Shown here: piece after piece, positions 10,346-22,034 of the stretch | Layout of the letters: each line of letters starts with the position of its first letter | Position numbering within the stretch: position 1 is the first letter of the stretch | Assembly: GCF_031755915.1 (NCBI RefSeq) | Contig: NC_083380.1 | Location: forward strand, 12,896,001 to 12,960,000 | DNA: 64,000 nt | Source: Ziziphus jujuba | Taxonomy: Eukaryota; Streptophyta; Magnoliopsida; Rosales; Rhamnaceae | Reading direction: 5' to 3' | Made by a program: the position numbers and the translations under genes | Notes under the pieces: generated by a model | Database searches by the model: none | Told to the model about the DNA's origin: nothing | What the model saw: only the letters and a program-made list of their open reading frames with translations

Positions 10346-13011
10346 CTAGTAGTGTGATCAAGTTTGATCAGGGTTAACAAAGTGGGATTTGAAGTTGACT
10401 TTTTACTAGTATGTGTTCTGAATTTGACCCTTGTACGATGACGAATGATTCATCGATAAGAATTCATAAACTAACGACATATCTTATTTATGGCCAGCAT
10501 AATGTTTGATTCAAATTAATTAAATGAGATCCGAGGTTGACTTTTTATTTAGTCTAGATTCAATATTAATAGGTATACCGTTGTATAGAGCTCATTAATA
10601 TGGATTTATAGACTAGCAACATATCAAATTTTGAATTATGATTAGAAAGTTATAATAAATAAACATTTGAAAGCATTTTGGTAATTTTATAAGATTGGCG
10701 ACAAATCAAATTTTGAATTATGATTTGAAAGTTATAATAAGTAAACATTTGAGAGCATTTTGGTAATTTCATAAGTGGGTAAACTTAATTTTGAAAATTG
10801 ATTTTAAAGCCTGAAAAAAAAAATTATTTACTATTATTATTTTGATATGTAAATTACAAATACATGGTGGAGATTTTAAGTGTACATATATATACATACA
10901 TATATTATTTTGAAATTTAAGGATTATTTTTCTTTTAACTAAAGGTTGGTTTTAAAGGGAGAAAAAAAAAAAAAAAAAAAAAACGGAGGAACACACGACT
11001 CCTCTTCTTCTTCAGCCAGCAATCCGACGCCATGCTAAACTCACGCACACCGGACTTCCACCTTGAAATCATGCCAATTTCTACACCGTTTCAACACACC
11101 GCCACCTCAGCCACCAATTCCAGGCTACCAGCAACCCAATCACGGAAAGATCACTCTGATTGACCACGTGACGCGCCAGGGAAAACTTGAACTCCGGCGA
11201 TCACTATTTTGGTTCAATTACCGGAAATCAGTGGTTCTCAGGCCTTGGGGCCGACCTTTTCTATCATTATTGGACCTCCTGGGCTCGAATCCGAGATCGG
11301 ATTGGCTCAAAACTTGCTCGTTTGCAAAGTACAAAGGAGCCCACATTGATAGCAACTTTCAGGCGACGATTACGGTCACCGGCGGCTACCGTTGAGCAAA
11401 GTGAGCTTCCAAACTTGTTACTCTGATATATAGATTGCCTACGATTGTTGGGTGTTTAGGATTTTACCGTCGTGGGAGCTAGATTATTGCAAGTTTGGTT
11501 AATAATGGGTAGCGTCTTTGTCTGTGTATTTATGAAATGGTTTTGTGAAGATTAAACTCTTTATAAGGTCAGTTACTCAAGTTTATGAGTAATGAATATG
11601 GAAATTGAGCTTTGTGGTGGTAATGAACTGGTATCTAATTGAGGCATAGAGAGTTTTGTGTTGGTAGTGAACTAGTATCTAATTGAGGCATGGAGATTCG
11701 ATGTTTGGGTAATGTTGATAATTTATAATGAATGCTTTGGTATGTGAATTTGAATTGGTAGTAAGTTAACTTTGTAGATGAATTATGTTCTGGTGGTTGG
11801 AGCTGTGTAGGCCAAATTTAAAGTAATTTAGGGAAAGGAAATAGCTTCGTTAAGGTTGGTTTTGGTTAATGAAATTGTTGGTAAAGTTGTTGAGTTGAAA
11901 TTGTGGGACTGTAACACATTCATTTTAAAGGGCAACGGCTGTCTTTGTATTGTGAAGTAGATTTCTGGAAAATTTCGTTTGAGGTTGGGTTGGTTTGAAT
12001 GGAGATTTATGTGGTTTTGAAACTGGTTGATTGGATATGTTGTCAGATGGTTGTAGTAAGCTGGAAATTAAGTTTTGGTAAGTTAACTTGATGGTTTAAC
12101 TGAGTGGCTGCCAAAATTAAGGTGTTTTTTTTTAAAAAGTTAATGGTTATGCATTTGAAAGTGGGAGTTAAAGTCTATGAGTTGAAATTGTTGAATCATG
12201 GGAATAATTTAGCCAATGACAATAGCAATTCTTGATCTTGAGGGTCTTAAAGGAACACTATATAGGGGTCCTCGAGGAGCACGTAAACCGAATTTAACGT
12301 AGAAGCGGCAGGTTTTGTGAGTGGGTTATATAAATATATATATATATATATGTATTTTTTAATTATTTGAATGTATTTTGAGTACTCCTCATGACTGTTT
12401 ATAGAAGTTTAGTGCTACATATATAATCATTTAGAAGTTGGAAAAAGAAACGTATAAGTGCTAGAATTTGTTACGTGCCCAATAGATATATATATATATA
12501 TATATACACGGAACTTATATATATATATATATATATATCTATATATATGTATATAACCTTGCACGCCTATATATCTGATAGATTTTTATACTTTTGGAAC
12601 AAAGGGTATATAATTATGTTTTTATGGAATTGTCATTTTAAGTTTCATGATTATATCTTGATTAAGCATGTTTTAAAGTCTTGTAAGTGATAATATGATA
12701 CCACTACTTTAGCTTATGAGAATGATTTTGTTGGACTTCGTATGTTTGGCTTTGGGTTGGTATTGAAATTAGAGTATTGTTTATATAATTTTTTTTATTT
12801 TGAAATGTCTCAATGACTTAGAGTGATTATTCTTCTCTGTGTGTGTACATATATAGATTTATGGTATTTTGATGCGAATGGTTTATTCTCCTAAAATAAT
12901 TCTGGGACTCTGTTAAAAATTTATTTTCTATTATAGAATTTTAGAATTTTTGTGATAATATCATGCTTGTATGTATGTATACACATATATATGTGTGTTT
13001 AGATAAATATT

Positions 13012-13046
<35 letters not shown>

Positions 13047-13047
13047 A

Positions 13048-13186
13048 GGGCGTTGTTATGGTACGGATCCCTATCAAAGCCGAGCTTTGGTGTGTCTATG
13101 TAACAGCAAAACCAACGCTTCTTTTTAAAAGCGTCGACTTTGATGCGGATCCGCATGCGGACCGACCGAACCATAGCAAAGCCCCC
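13048..13186. mobile_element. Small MITE (about 139 bp) inserted in a (TA)n tract
   Basis: The ends are GGGCGTTGTTATGGTACGG and, as reverse complement of the right side, GGGGCTTTGCTATGGTTCGG: an imperfect inverted repeat of about 20 bp. It is GC-rich compared with its surroundings and sits between two TA tracts, so the target duplication (TA or TNA) cannot be read. The terminal style suggests a PIF/Harbinger (Tourist-like) or Tc1/mariner derivative; I cannot decide which. An internal palindrome ATGCGGATCCGCAT lies near 13143. Confidence 0.65.
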
Positions 13187-14334
13187 ATATATATATATAT
13201 ATATATATTTGTTAAAGGATTTTACCTTTTTATACGTACGAAAATGGTTTATAAATTGTGACTAATCGTAGGTTTGATTTTATATTAAAATTGGTCATTT
13301 TTTTTCTCTTAACATTGTTTGTGGGTTAATAATTATCTATTATTAAATTTGACTTTAACATGATATGTATATATTGAGATTATGTACCATATAAATATAT
13401 AAGTATGTATATACAAATATATATATTATGGCTATGATTTTTTTGCAAGATTATTTGTTTATGTTTAATTATATTTAATTTAATTTAATTTGTTTACTTA
13501 TTTATTCAATTATATTTTTATTTATGATTTTAAAAATGAGATTGTGTGGCTTTTATACGCATCATCCAATACTGGTGTTTTACACTGCTATGTTATGGAT
13601 TAGCGCTCAAGTTATATTTAGTCATCCTTTGTGATCTATGGTGAGAGAGGGTAGTGAGATATTTTGCGATGATAGAATAAACCTTTTCCTTATTATTGAA
13701 GAACAGTAGGTTTTGCCATTTCTATAAATACTAAGAAGATCAAGGGTAGATAGATATTTCTATGGTGATAACCACCCCTTTTGGCCGTAGGATGGTTGGT
13801 TATTTAACACCGGTACCATTAGGATTATAATAGGGCTGTGTACATGTCATTTTCTTTTTTTCCCATCTGTCAAGTGGTGTTTAGGCTTCAAGCATCACTT
13901 GGCAGAACTGGTATATTGTATAGAGCATTAGTTTTTTTTTTTAATTTTTTTTTAATTTTTTATGTATATATATATTATGTTATATTATGGTGTACCACAC
14001 CGTATTAGGACAACAACCTGACTTTGCTCACAAATGATCTAGTATCTTATTTTTGCTGTCTACGAGATCATTGGATTAGATGGCTATTACAAACACATCT
14101 AATCATATTGGTAGTATAATACCCAGATATTTGATATCATGAAATCATTTATTAGTATACTGTATGGTACATCGTGTATATTTTGGTCTCGAGTGTGTGA
14201 GTTATGTAATATATTTATCAGTTTTAATTCTATTTTACCTATTTATTATTATTATTGTTGTTGTTGTTGTTGTTGTCAATTGAAAAATTACTGTATTTGT
14301 CTGAATTGATGATTTGATAGGTTTGGAGTTATTA

Positions 14335-14460
14335 CAGCCTTCGGACAGATATTGTAGCCTTCGGGCAAGTATATTAGCCTCCGGATAGATATTATAGTTT
14401 TAGGGCAAGAGTGTTAGCCTTTGGACGGCTATTGCATTCTTGGGCAGATTATCCAAATTC
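14335..14460 (+). repeat. Degenerate 22-bp-type minisatellite, short block
   Basis: About five imperfect copies of a unit like AGCCTTCGGGCAAGTATT, each a little over 20 bp, alternate final words (TATT/GTGTT). The same unit makes the longer block at 15390-15855. Confidence 0.75.
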
Positions 14461-14819
14461 TGCAAGAGGTTGTGTACAGATATGTTGATATATATATATA
14501 TATATATATATATTTACATTGGTTTTGGATAGTAGTGATATTATCGGAGTTACTGTTAATACCTTAATCATTCAATTTAAAGTATTGTACCTTTATATGC
14601 CTTTTCTTAAATATAATTTATTTCATTAAAAGTTGTCTTATAATTTATCAAGTATTAGCAGTACAATTTGATTTTATATATTTTCTAAATGTTAAAGGGA
14701 TAGACTGAATAATTTAGGATCTAGGACTTAGATTGTATTGTTACTATTATTATTATTTTTATTCTATCTACATTTATATGTTTGGTATATTCATGAAGTG
14801 TTGTAGAAATATGAGATGG

Positions 14820-16210
14820 TAATATGTGGGAAGTGTGGATGGTCATGAGATATAAAAATATGTATTTTCTGTGTTGAGTAAAAACTTAGGAAAAATCAAA
14901 TCTATTAAGGGTCTAAGTAGTAAACTCTGGAAGGAGTCCCGATACCTATAAATGTATTACAATTTATTAATTATTTTGTATATCTATATTCCTATGCTAT
15001 TATTATCGAAGTTATGTAAATTTGTAGAAACTTATAATAGGGTAGAGGAATAAGGTGAATGTATATTATCGGAGTGAATTTTATGTGCACAGAATATTTG
15101 GGAAGTTTAGTTTACAGAGGAGATGTCGGATTTTGTGTAAGATTTCTGGTAGGATTTCCCTTAGTTGGGTCCATTTTAGGACTTTGACAGGTACCTCATA
15201 AAGGGTCCTAAAAAACCAAGTTAAACTCATGGATATGCTAGTATCACATTTTTGCTACCTACAAGATCAGCGGGGTGGATGACCATTATTGGCAACCACC
15301 CTTTGTTGTACTGATAGTAGTATATTTATGATCAGCTAACATCATGAGATCGTGCTTTGGTACGTCATATGGTACATCAAGTGTATTAGTTTTCGAATAG
15401 GTATTGTAGCTTTGAGATAGATGTATTAACTTCAGGTAGGTATTGCAGTTTTCAGACATGAGTACTAGCCTTCGAGCAGGTATATTAAGTCTTGAGCAAG
15501 TATTGTAGCCTTCAGGTAGGAGTACTAATCTTTAGATAGGTATTTCAGTCTTCGGATAGTTATCATAGCCTTTGAACAAGTGTATTAGCTTTCAAGTAGA
15601 TATTGCAGCTTTCAGATATGAGTATTAGCCTTCGAGCAAGTATTGTAGTCTTCTTGCAAGTACTTCAGCCTTCAAGCAGATGTAGTAGCCTTCAGATAGT
15701 CATTCAGGCAGGAGTACTAGCCTTTGGGTAGGTACTTTAGTCTTCGAACAAGTATCATAGCTTTTGGATAGATGTATTAGTCTTTGGATAGATATTGCAA
15801 CCATCATACAAGAGTACTAGCCTATCGTAGCATTTGGACAAGTGTATTAGCCTTTATAATTATGTATTTCCTATGCTAAATGAAAACTTGAGGAGAGTCG
15901 GGCTCATTTCGGGTTAAGGTAGGAAATTTCGAACATGGTCCTATTACATAAAAAAGGCATTTTTGATTTATGATTTATTATTTATAGTTATATTCCTATA
16001 TCATTGCTATTAAAGTTTTGTAAAATTGTGAAAACTTGTAGTAAGGTTGGAAGGAATAAGGCAAACGTACATTTTCGAAATGAGTTTTTTGTACAAGAAA
16101 TATTAGAGAAAGTCTAATTTACAGAGGAGATACTTATAAATTTTTTATAGAATTTTTAATGGGGTTTTCCCTAACTAGGGTATCATAAGGTTCTAATAAG
16201 TAACCTTGGG
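14820..16210 (+). repeat. Duplicated LTR-end-like segment flanking the minisatellite
   Basis: The segment 14820-15200 is repeated in diverged form at 15850-16210. Shared words include TATTCCTAT near 14985 and 15981, GAATAAGG near 15048 and 16050, TTTACAGAGGAGAT near 15112 and 16119, and a TTTCCC motif near each end. The minisatellite lies between the two copies. This looks like two LTR ends in direct order, or a local duplication. Confidence 0.55.
15390..15855 (+). repeat. Degenerate 22-bp-type minisatellite, long block
   Basis: Roughly twenty imperfect head-to-tail copies of an AGCCTTCGGACAAGTATTGT-like unit occur here. Alternating variants end in GAGTACT or GTATTAG, which suggests a higher-order pair of units. 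No reading frame is maintained, so it is noncoding. Confidence 0.8.
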
Positions 16211-16329
16211 AAGGTTTTGAAATTAAACTTAGTTTCGATTTTGGCGTGGTACTTCGTCACGGTGCCTTGGTTGAAGCCAAATTCTTCTCGCTATAAAAAG
16301 TTCACCATGAGGCCAACTTAGTCAATCTT

Positions 16330-18206
16330 TGTCAGGACCTGTCCAGAATTCCTCGTCGGAACCCTAGACAAGCCCTGATCCCAGGGAAATACCACCGAAC
16401 CTTTCAACGGAAAATCCGACAGCACCTCCCCTAAGGGTAGGACTTACCAAAAATTACCTGCACTAAAAACACACTTCTATACTCATCCCCTTATTCCTCC
16501 CACAATACTACAAATTGATTCCACAAATTTTACAGCACTTCACAAGAATAACAGCAATACAGTGCATAAATAAAACATAAGTGTCCAAAATAGTATACAG
16601 AGCTTCATGAAGTGCTATTCAATAGAAAACACAACAAAGATGAAAAAAATATTACAATTGAATTGAACGAGTACAAAGGTACTTCTCGAACTACGATAGC
16701 GGCGGAAAATTGGTTCGCCCCGGAAGAACGTCTACCACCCCTTGCACCTAAGGGAACGAAATTTAAAAACGTGAGATGCTAATCATCTCAGTGAGCGACC
16801 CTAGCTACTGAACACTTTTAATAATAATAATAATAATAATACAACAAATAAAGGAATGTAATTAATACCGGCAAATAATAACAGTTGAAAATAAAAATTT
16901 CTCTAGAAACTCTCACTAATCACTCCGTTGGAAATGTTCCCTTTTTAAAACATTTTCACAAAACCCGATATTTGTATTTCCCGAAAACCAAGGGATCAAA
17001 TAATTTAATACACAATAAATAAATAAATACCCCAATGTAATTAAAGTGTAAATAAATATAATAAATAACTTTTGTACTCTTTGGGGTTTGAAACTTTATC
17101 TGAAAATTTACACTTGACGCACCACACCATATACCGGTGATGCCCTCCGATACCCAGCGTCCTGAGCAGTAACTTCCGGCGAGCCGCCTCGGTCACCGGC
17201 AACCGTCGCCGGCGGCGGCGCGTGCGATGGTCGTTGGCTGAGATTTTTGGGGGTTTTGTAGATCGAGGGGAGAGGATTCCAACGGGACCGGCGGTGAGGC
17301 AAACGGAGGCCGGACAGCGGAGAGATCGGGGTTTGAAGATTTCGGCGTCTCATCGGAAAATGCTCCGATCCCGGCGCGTCGGAGGTCCGGTGGTCGTGAA
17401 ATTTGGTGGGCTGGCCGGAAATGAGGAGGTGGTGAGGGGTGGCTGGCGCGTGTGGCCTGAAAATGGCCGGAAAGGGGTCAACGGCGGTGGCCGGCGGTGG
17501 AGGGGAAAAATCGCTGCCGAGCTTCTCGGGCTCGGTATGGGCATTTCCGGCGACCGGCGGTCGTGAAATTTTAGGGTTCGGCCGGAAATGGGAAGGCGCT
17601 CCCGTCTGGCCAACGCATGTAGCAAGGATCGGCCGGAAAATTGGACGATTTCCGACGATCGGTCGTTTCTCTCTTTCTCTCTCTCCTCTCTCTCTTTCTC
17701 TCTCCTCCCCGACGTTTTTGCCAAATAAAAGCCACCGTGGGTGACACTGTTCACCCACGTGGACCAATCAGGTGACAACACGTGGCATTACTGTGCACTT
17801 AAGCCAGATATAATAAAATATTACGATATCCGGCGAACTTCAAACATCTATAACTTTTTAACCAGATGTCCAATTTAAGTATGCAACTAGTCTATGAACT
17901 CGTATCGACGAGTACTTTACAACCATACAAAAGTTAAAACAAAATTACACAACAATAAAAAGTCAACTCCCGGCACCTTTTGGACAGTTTGTACCTCGAC
18001 TTGTTTTGCCCATAACTTTCAAACCGTAGCTCCGTTTTCGACGTGCTACTAGTCTACGAACTAGGGGCATCATGCACTTCGCTACGGTACCCTGGTCAAC
18101 TAGAAATTTCAACTGGAACAAAAAGTCAACTTTTGACCCACTCGGTCAATGGTCAACCTCGGTCAACGTGCACGAATTCCGATGTGATGTAGGACGGGGT
18201 GTTACA
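16330..18206 (-). repeat. 3' LTR of element A with a 1-kb internal deletion
   Basis: On the minus strand it starts TGTAACACCCCGTCC (from 18206) and ends GGTCCTGACA (at 16330). It is only 1877 bp because about 1039 bp, equivalent to 23802-24840 of the 5' LTR, are missing at 17167. The join reads CCTGAGCA followed by GTAACTTCC, with a CA shared by both breakpoints. Open frames on either strand in the GC-rich and (CT)n leader (17108-17781) are compositional and not genes. Confidence 0.92.
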
Positions 18207-18220
18207 ACCTCCCCCCCTTA
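18207..18220 (-). other. Polypurine tract of element A
   Basis: Reads TAAGGGGGGGAGGT on the minus strand directly before the 3' LTR start, the expected position for plus-strand DNA priming. Element B has the same feature with a longer G run. Confidence 0.85.
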
Positions 18221-18249
18221 TAAGAATTTCGTCCTCGAAATTCCGCACG

Positions 18250-19332
18250 TCACTGGAACAGATAAGGGTACTGATCACGCATCTGCGCTTCGGGCTCCCA
18301 CGTTGCTTCCTTGACTAAATGGTTCCGCCATAAAACCTTAACTAGAGGAATAGTCTTGTTACGTAGCACCCGCTCCTCACGATCCAAAATCTGCATTGGT
18401 TGCTCCACATACGAAAGATCTTCCCTTAATTCTATGTTAGGAGTCTCGAGTACGTGTGAGGGGTCTGCAATATACTTCCGTAGTATCGAAACATGAAACA
18501 CGTTGTGCACTCGGGCTAGCTCTTCCGATAACGCCAATCTATAAGCCACAGGGCCAATCCTCTCCGTAATCTTGTAAGGTCCAATATAACGAGGACCCAA
18601 CTTACCTCGTCGACCAAAACATACGACTCCTTTCCATGAAGATAGCTTTAGGAATACCCAATCTCCTACTTTGAATTCCAAATTCTTCCTACGCACATCG
18701 GCGTAACTCTTCTGTCGATCTTGGGCAACCTTCAACCGATCCTTAATGATCTTCACCTTGTCCAAGGTCATCCGTAAATACTCAGATCCAACCGCATTAT
18801 TCGTTGCAAGGAGTCTCTCTTCTCCTACCTCACTCTAACACAAAGGTGTCCGACACTGCCTCCCATATAAAGCTTCATACGGGGACATCCCAATACTCGC
18901 CTGATAACTGTTGTTGTAGACAAATTCTATCAATGGCAATTGTTCATCCCAGCTACCGCGAAATTGCACAACACAAGATCTTAGCATGTCTTCTAATGTC
19001 TGAATTGTGCGCTCAGCTTGTCCATCAGATTGCGGGTGAAAAGCGGTGCTGTAGTTAAGTCTTGCTCCTAATGCATCAGCCAACTTCCACCATAGTCGTG
19101 AAGTAAAACGTGGATCTCGATCGGATACGATGGCTAGTGGTACTCCATGAAGACTTACAATACGTTGCACGAACAACTGGGCTAACTTCTCGGGTGAAAA
19201 ATGTTCTCGTACTGGTAAGAAATGTGCCGACTTGGTAAGACGATCGATGATTACCCAAATGCCGTCGTATCTTCTAGGTGTGGGAGGAAGCTTGAATACG
19301 AAGTCCATGTTGAGTTCTTCCCACTTCCACAC
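18250..19332 (-). pseudogene. pol: Integrase core and chromodomain part of element A gag-pol
   Basis: After the frameshift near 19333 the frame continues from 19332. The integrase catalytic triad is intact: Asp in NMDFVF (residue 10 of this fragment), Asp in VSDRDPRF (about 71) and Glu in GQAERTIQ (about 107), giving the D,D(35)E spacing. A stop near 18837, where B has a Trp codon, interrupts it. The same frame then resumes through a GDWVFLK and GPRYIGPYKI integrase C-terminal module and HVSILRKY. It ends with a chromodomain-like tail (VLWRNHLVKEATWEPE) and a natural stop at 18250. In chromoviruses this tail is thought to steer insertion toward marked chromatin. Confidence 0.88.
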
Positions 19333-21218
19333 GGAATAGGTAAGGGTTGGAGTAGCCCTAAAGGCTTATGTCTTTCTGCCTTCACCTGTTGACAAATTAA
19401 GCACTTTGATACAAAACCTGCCACTTCTCTCTTCATGCCAATCCACCAATAATACTTAACAAGCGTTTGGTACATTTTGGAACTTCCAGGATGCATCGCA
19501 TACATCGAGCTATGTGCCCCTTCTAAAATCTCCTTCTTGAGTTCTGGGATATTAGGAACACAAAGTCGTCCTTTATACACGAGGGCTCCATCTCTCCTTA
19601 TGGAAAACTCCGGATCAAGACCTTCTTGTACCTTACTCTTAATTGTTCTCAATTTAGGATCTCCCATTTGAGTCTCCAATATACGATCCACCAACACCGA
19701 TCGCATCTGAAAACTAGCCATAAGAACTCCCGAAGGATGCATATGCATTAACACTCCCATCTTGTTCAACTCCACCATGAGAGGTAGTTGGATGGCTTGG
19801 ATGTGAGCAAGCGATCCAATAGCTTTCCTACTCAAAGCATCTGCCACTACATTCGCCTTGCCTGGGTGATAATCAATCACACAGTCATAATCCTTCAATA
19901 ACTCCATCCATCTCCTTTGCCTCATATTTAACTTCTTCTGAGTGAAAATGTACTTGAGGCTTTTGTAGTCGGTATACATTTGGCATGTGGCCCCATACAA
20001 GTAGTGTCTCCACTTCTTTAAAACAAAGACTACTGCCGCCAATTCTAAGTCATGCGTAGGGTAATTCTGTTCGTGCTGTTTCAATTGCCGTGATGCGTAC
20101 GCTACCACCCTTTGATTCTGCATTAGCACGCAACCCAACTCTTGATGGGATGCATCACAATAGACTTCAAAACTTTCATTCCCATTAGGTAAAGTTAAGA
20201 CAGGTGCGGATGTTAACCTTTGCTTCAACTCCTGAAAACTCTGTTCACACCTGTCCATCCAGCTAAATTCAACCTTCTTTCGGGTTAAGTTATGAAGCGG
20301 TCCAGCAATTTTCGAAAACCCTTCTATAAAACGACGGTAATATCCAGCTAATCCAAGAAAACTTCGTACTTCCCTCACAGTGGTAGGGCGCTCCCAACTC
20401 AACACTGCCTTCACCTTATCAGGATCCACATAAATGCCTTCGGCTGACATGATATGTCCGAGAAAACCCACTTGATTTAACCAGAATTCACACTTGTCGA
20501 ACTTAGCATATAGCGGATGCTGCCTTAGAATTTGGAGCACTCTCTTCAAATGCCTCACGTGCTCTTCTTGGCTCCTTGAATAGATCAGGATGTCATCTAT
20601 AAATACAATGAAAAAACGATCCAAGTACAGATGAAACACCCTGTTCATCAAATCCATAAAAGCTGCTGGGGCATTGGTGAGTCCGAACGACATCACTAGT
20701 AATTCATAATGTCCGTACCTCGTCCTAAAGGTAGTCTTAGGAATGTCTGACTCTCGGATCCTTAACTGATGGTATCCAGATCTCAAGTCGATCTTGGAAA
20801 ACACCTTGGCACCTTGGAGTTGGTCAAATAGATCATCTATCCTTGGCAACGTATAGCGATTAGGGATGGTTACCTTATTAAGTTGTTGGTAGTCTATGCA
20901 CAGTCTTAGACTACCATCTTTCTTCTTCACAAACAAAACTGGAGCTCCCCATGGTGATATGCTTGATCTAATAAACCCCTTATCTACCAAATCTTGCAAT
21001 TGGACCTTTAGCTCCCTTAGCTCCGCTAGAGCCATTTGATACGGCGGTAGAGAAATAGGCACGGTACCCGGAATTAATTCAATGGGAAAGTCGACTTCCC
21101 TTTCCGAAGGCAATCCTGGTAACTCCTCAGGAAACACATCCGGAAAATCCCGCACAACAGGCATGTCTTCCAACCTGACCCCACTTACTCGGGTATCTAT
21201 CACATGAGCCAAATACCC
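19333..21218 (-). pseudogene. pol: Reverse transcriptase, RNase H and integrase zinc finger of element A
   Basis: Numbering from the Met at 21212, the frame stays open for over 620 codons. RT motifs include [11 protein letters not shown] (about 139-149) and the catalytic FIDD (about 204-207). RNase H residues follow: Asp in YCDAS (about 352), Glu in DLELAAV (about 391), Asp in YTDYKSLKY (about 415) and Asp in VADALSR (about 458). The integrase HHCC finger has His near 567 and 574 and Cys near 604 and 607 (CLICQQ). A one-base loss near 19333 shifts the frame just before the integrase core. The stop near 21221 separates this part from protease. Confidence 0.9.
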
Positions 21219-22034
21219 TTAGCAACTCTTATTCAGTAGCTTCTTGGCGGTAAAGGTAGATATCAACCTCGGCAAGGGCCTTCCAACTTCCCCACGGAAT
21301 ACCACTTCTGGCAACCCTGACCTCCTGAATGTAACTTTTTTGCTAAAACAATTTACGGATGCATGGTTCCTTGCCAACCAATCCATGCCCAAGATTACAT
21401 CAAGTCTGGATAGATCCAACAGGATCAAGTCCGCTTCCGTTACTAGATCTTCGATGCAGAAGAAACACTCCTTGATCAACTGGTTGGGCCACAAGGATTC
21501 TCCCGCAGGAGTGGCTATTTCTAATAGGCATTCTAAAGTAGGGGTTATACCAACCCGAACGACAAATTCTCTTGAGATGAACGAATGTGTTGCTCCCGGT
21601 TCTATAAGCACACGTTCGTCATTACCAAAAATATTCAAAGTACCTGTAACAACGTCAGGTGTGGTCTTGGCTTCCTGCTGCGTCATAGCAAACACCCGAC
21701 CTTGACCTGTCTGCTGGGGTTTCCTTCCTCTACCTCGACTCGATCCTACAGACGGTTGAGCTGATCCCGAAGAAGCTCCTACTGCCTGACTCCCCTGGGA
21801 ACTCTGACCCGGAAATACACCAGTATGCTGTGCTATTCGACCTGCCCCTAGCACACTGCCACTACCATAAGGACACTCCCTCCTCATGTGGCCTGGCTGC
21901 CCACATTGAAAACATAAACCATCCATCTGACACGGCCCAGAATGCTTCCTCCTACAAATTGGACAAATCCGCGGAGAACCAAAGTGTGACTGTTGATACG
22001 AGCTTGTATCCCAACTGATTGAATGGCAAGCTGA
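21219..22034 (-). pseudogene. Zinc knuckle and aspartic protease part of element A
   Basis: Between stops near 22037 and 21221 the gag frame continues. It holds a CCHC knuckle (CFQCGQPGHMRREC) and a Ser/Gln/Gly-rich linker. The protease follows with a VLIEPGATHSF motif where element B has VLIDPGATHSF. The Asp that should act in catalysis is therefore Glu in A, which on its own should cripple the enzyme. The fragment ends LLNK-Ser-Cys-stop, where B reads through to the RT linker. Confidence 0.87.

Larger units (their letters stand above)
5035..10354 (+). mobile_element. Non-autonomous CACTA (En/Spm-type) DNA transposon, 5.3 kb
   Basis: The left end is CACTACTCGAA (from 5035). The right end is TTCTAGTAGTG (to 10354), whose reverse complement CACTACTAGAA matches it at 10 of 11 bases. 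The flanks are TGA at 5032-5034 and TGA at 10355-10357, the 3-bp target duplication expected of CACTA elements. Subterminal regions are packed with GCGAC/GTCGC motifs, as expected for transposase-binding sites. The interior holds two tandem arrays and a transposase relic but no intact transposase, so it would depend on a helper element. CACTA biology is established; loss of autonomy is inferred from missing ORFs. Confidence 0.88.
10355..16329 (+). repeat. Very diverged chromovirus-type LTR sequence, no intact gene
   Basis: The order of short matches follows the LTRs at 25588-27911 and 32677-35569. There is a GTTGACTTTTTA opening near 10400 and a C-rich, CCGGCG-bearing leader at 10980-11400. 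GTCCTCGAGGA...GTGAGTGGG follows near 12270-12325. GGATTAGCGCTCAAG lies near 13600, GGCCGTAGGATG...ACTGGTATATTGTAT at 13780-13920, and an end-like block at 15000-15190 (TTTACAGAGGAGATGTCGGA). The body is swollen by microsatellites, a MITE and minisatellites. Short open frames around 11063-11426 and 12475-13261 lie in leader or simple repeat and are not credible genes. It could be an old copy or a different family. Confidence 0.5.

Noticed and set aside
11063..11426. Open frames of 79-110 codons after the poly-A tract
   Set aside because: Located in LTR-leader-like sequence with no similarity I can name; no supporting start context or homologous frame elsewhere in the window.
17108..17781. Overlapping open frames of 100-220 codons on both strands
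   Set aside because: They lie in the GC-rich and (CT)n leader of an LTR. Similar frames appear in every LTR copy on both strands, with Pro/Arg/Ser-rich composition and no protein motif.
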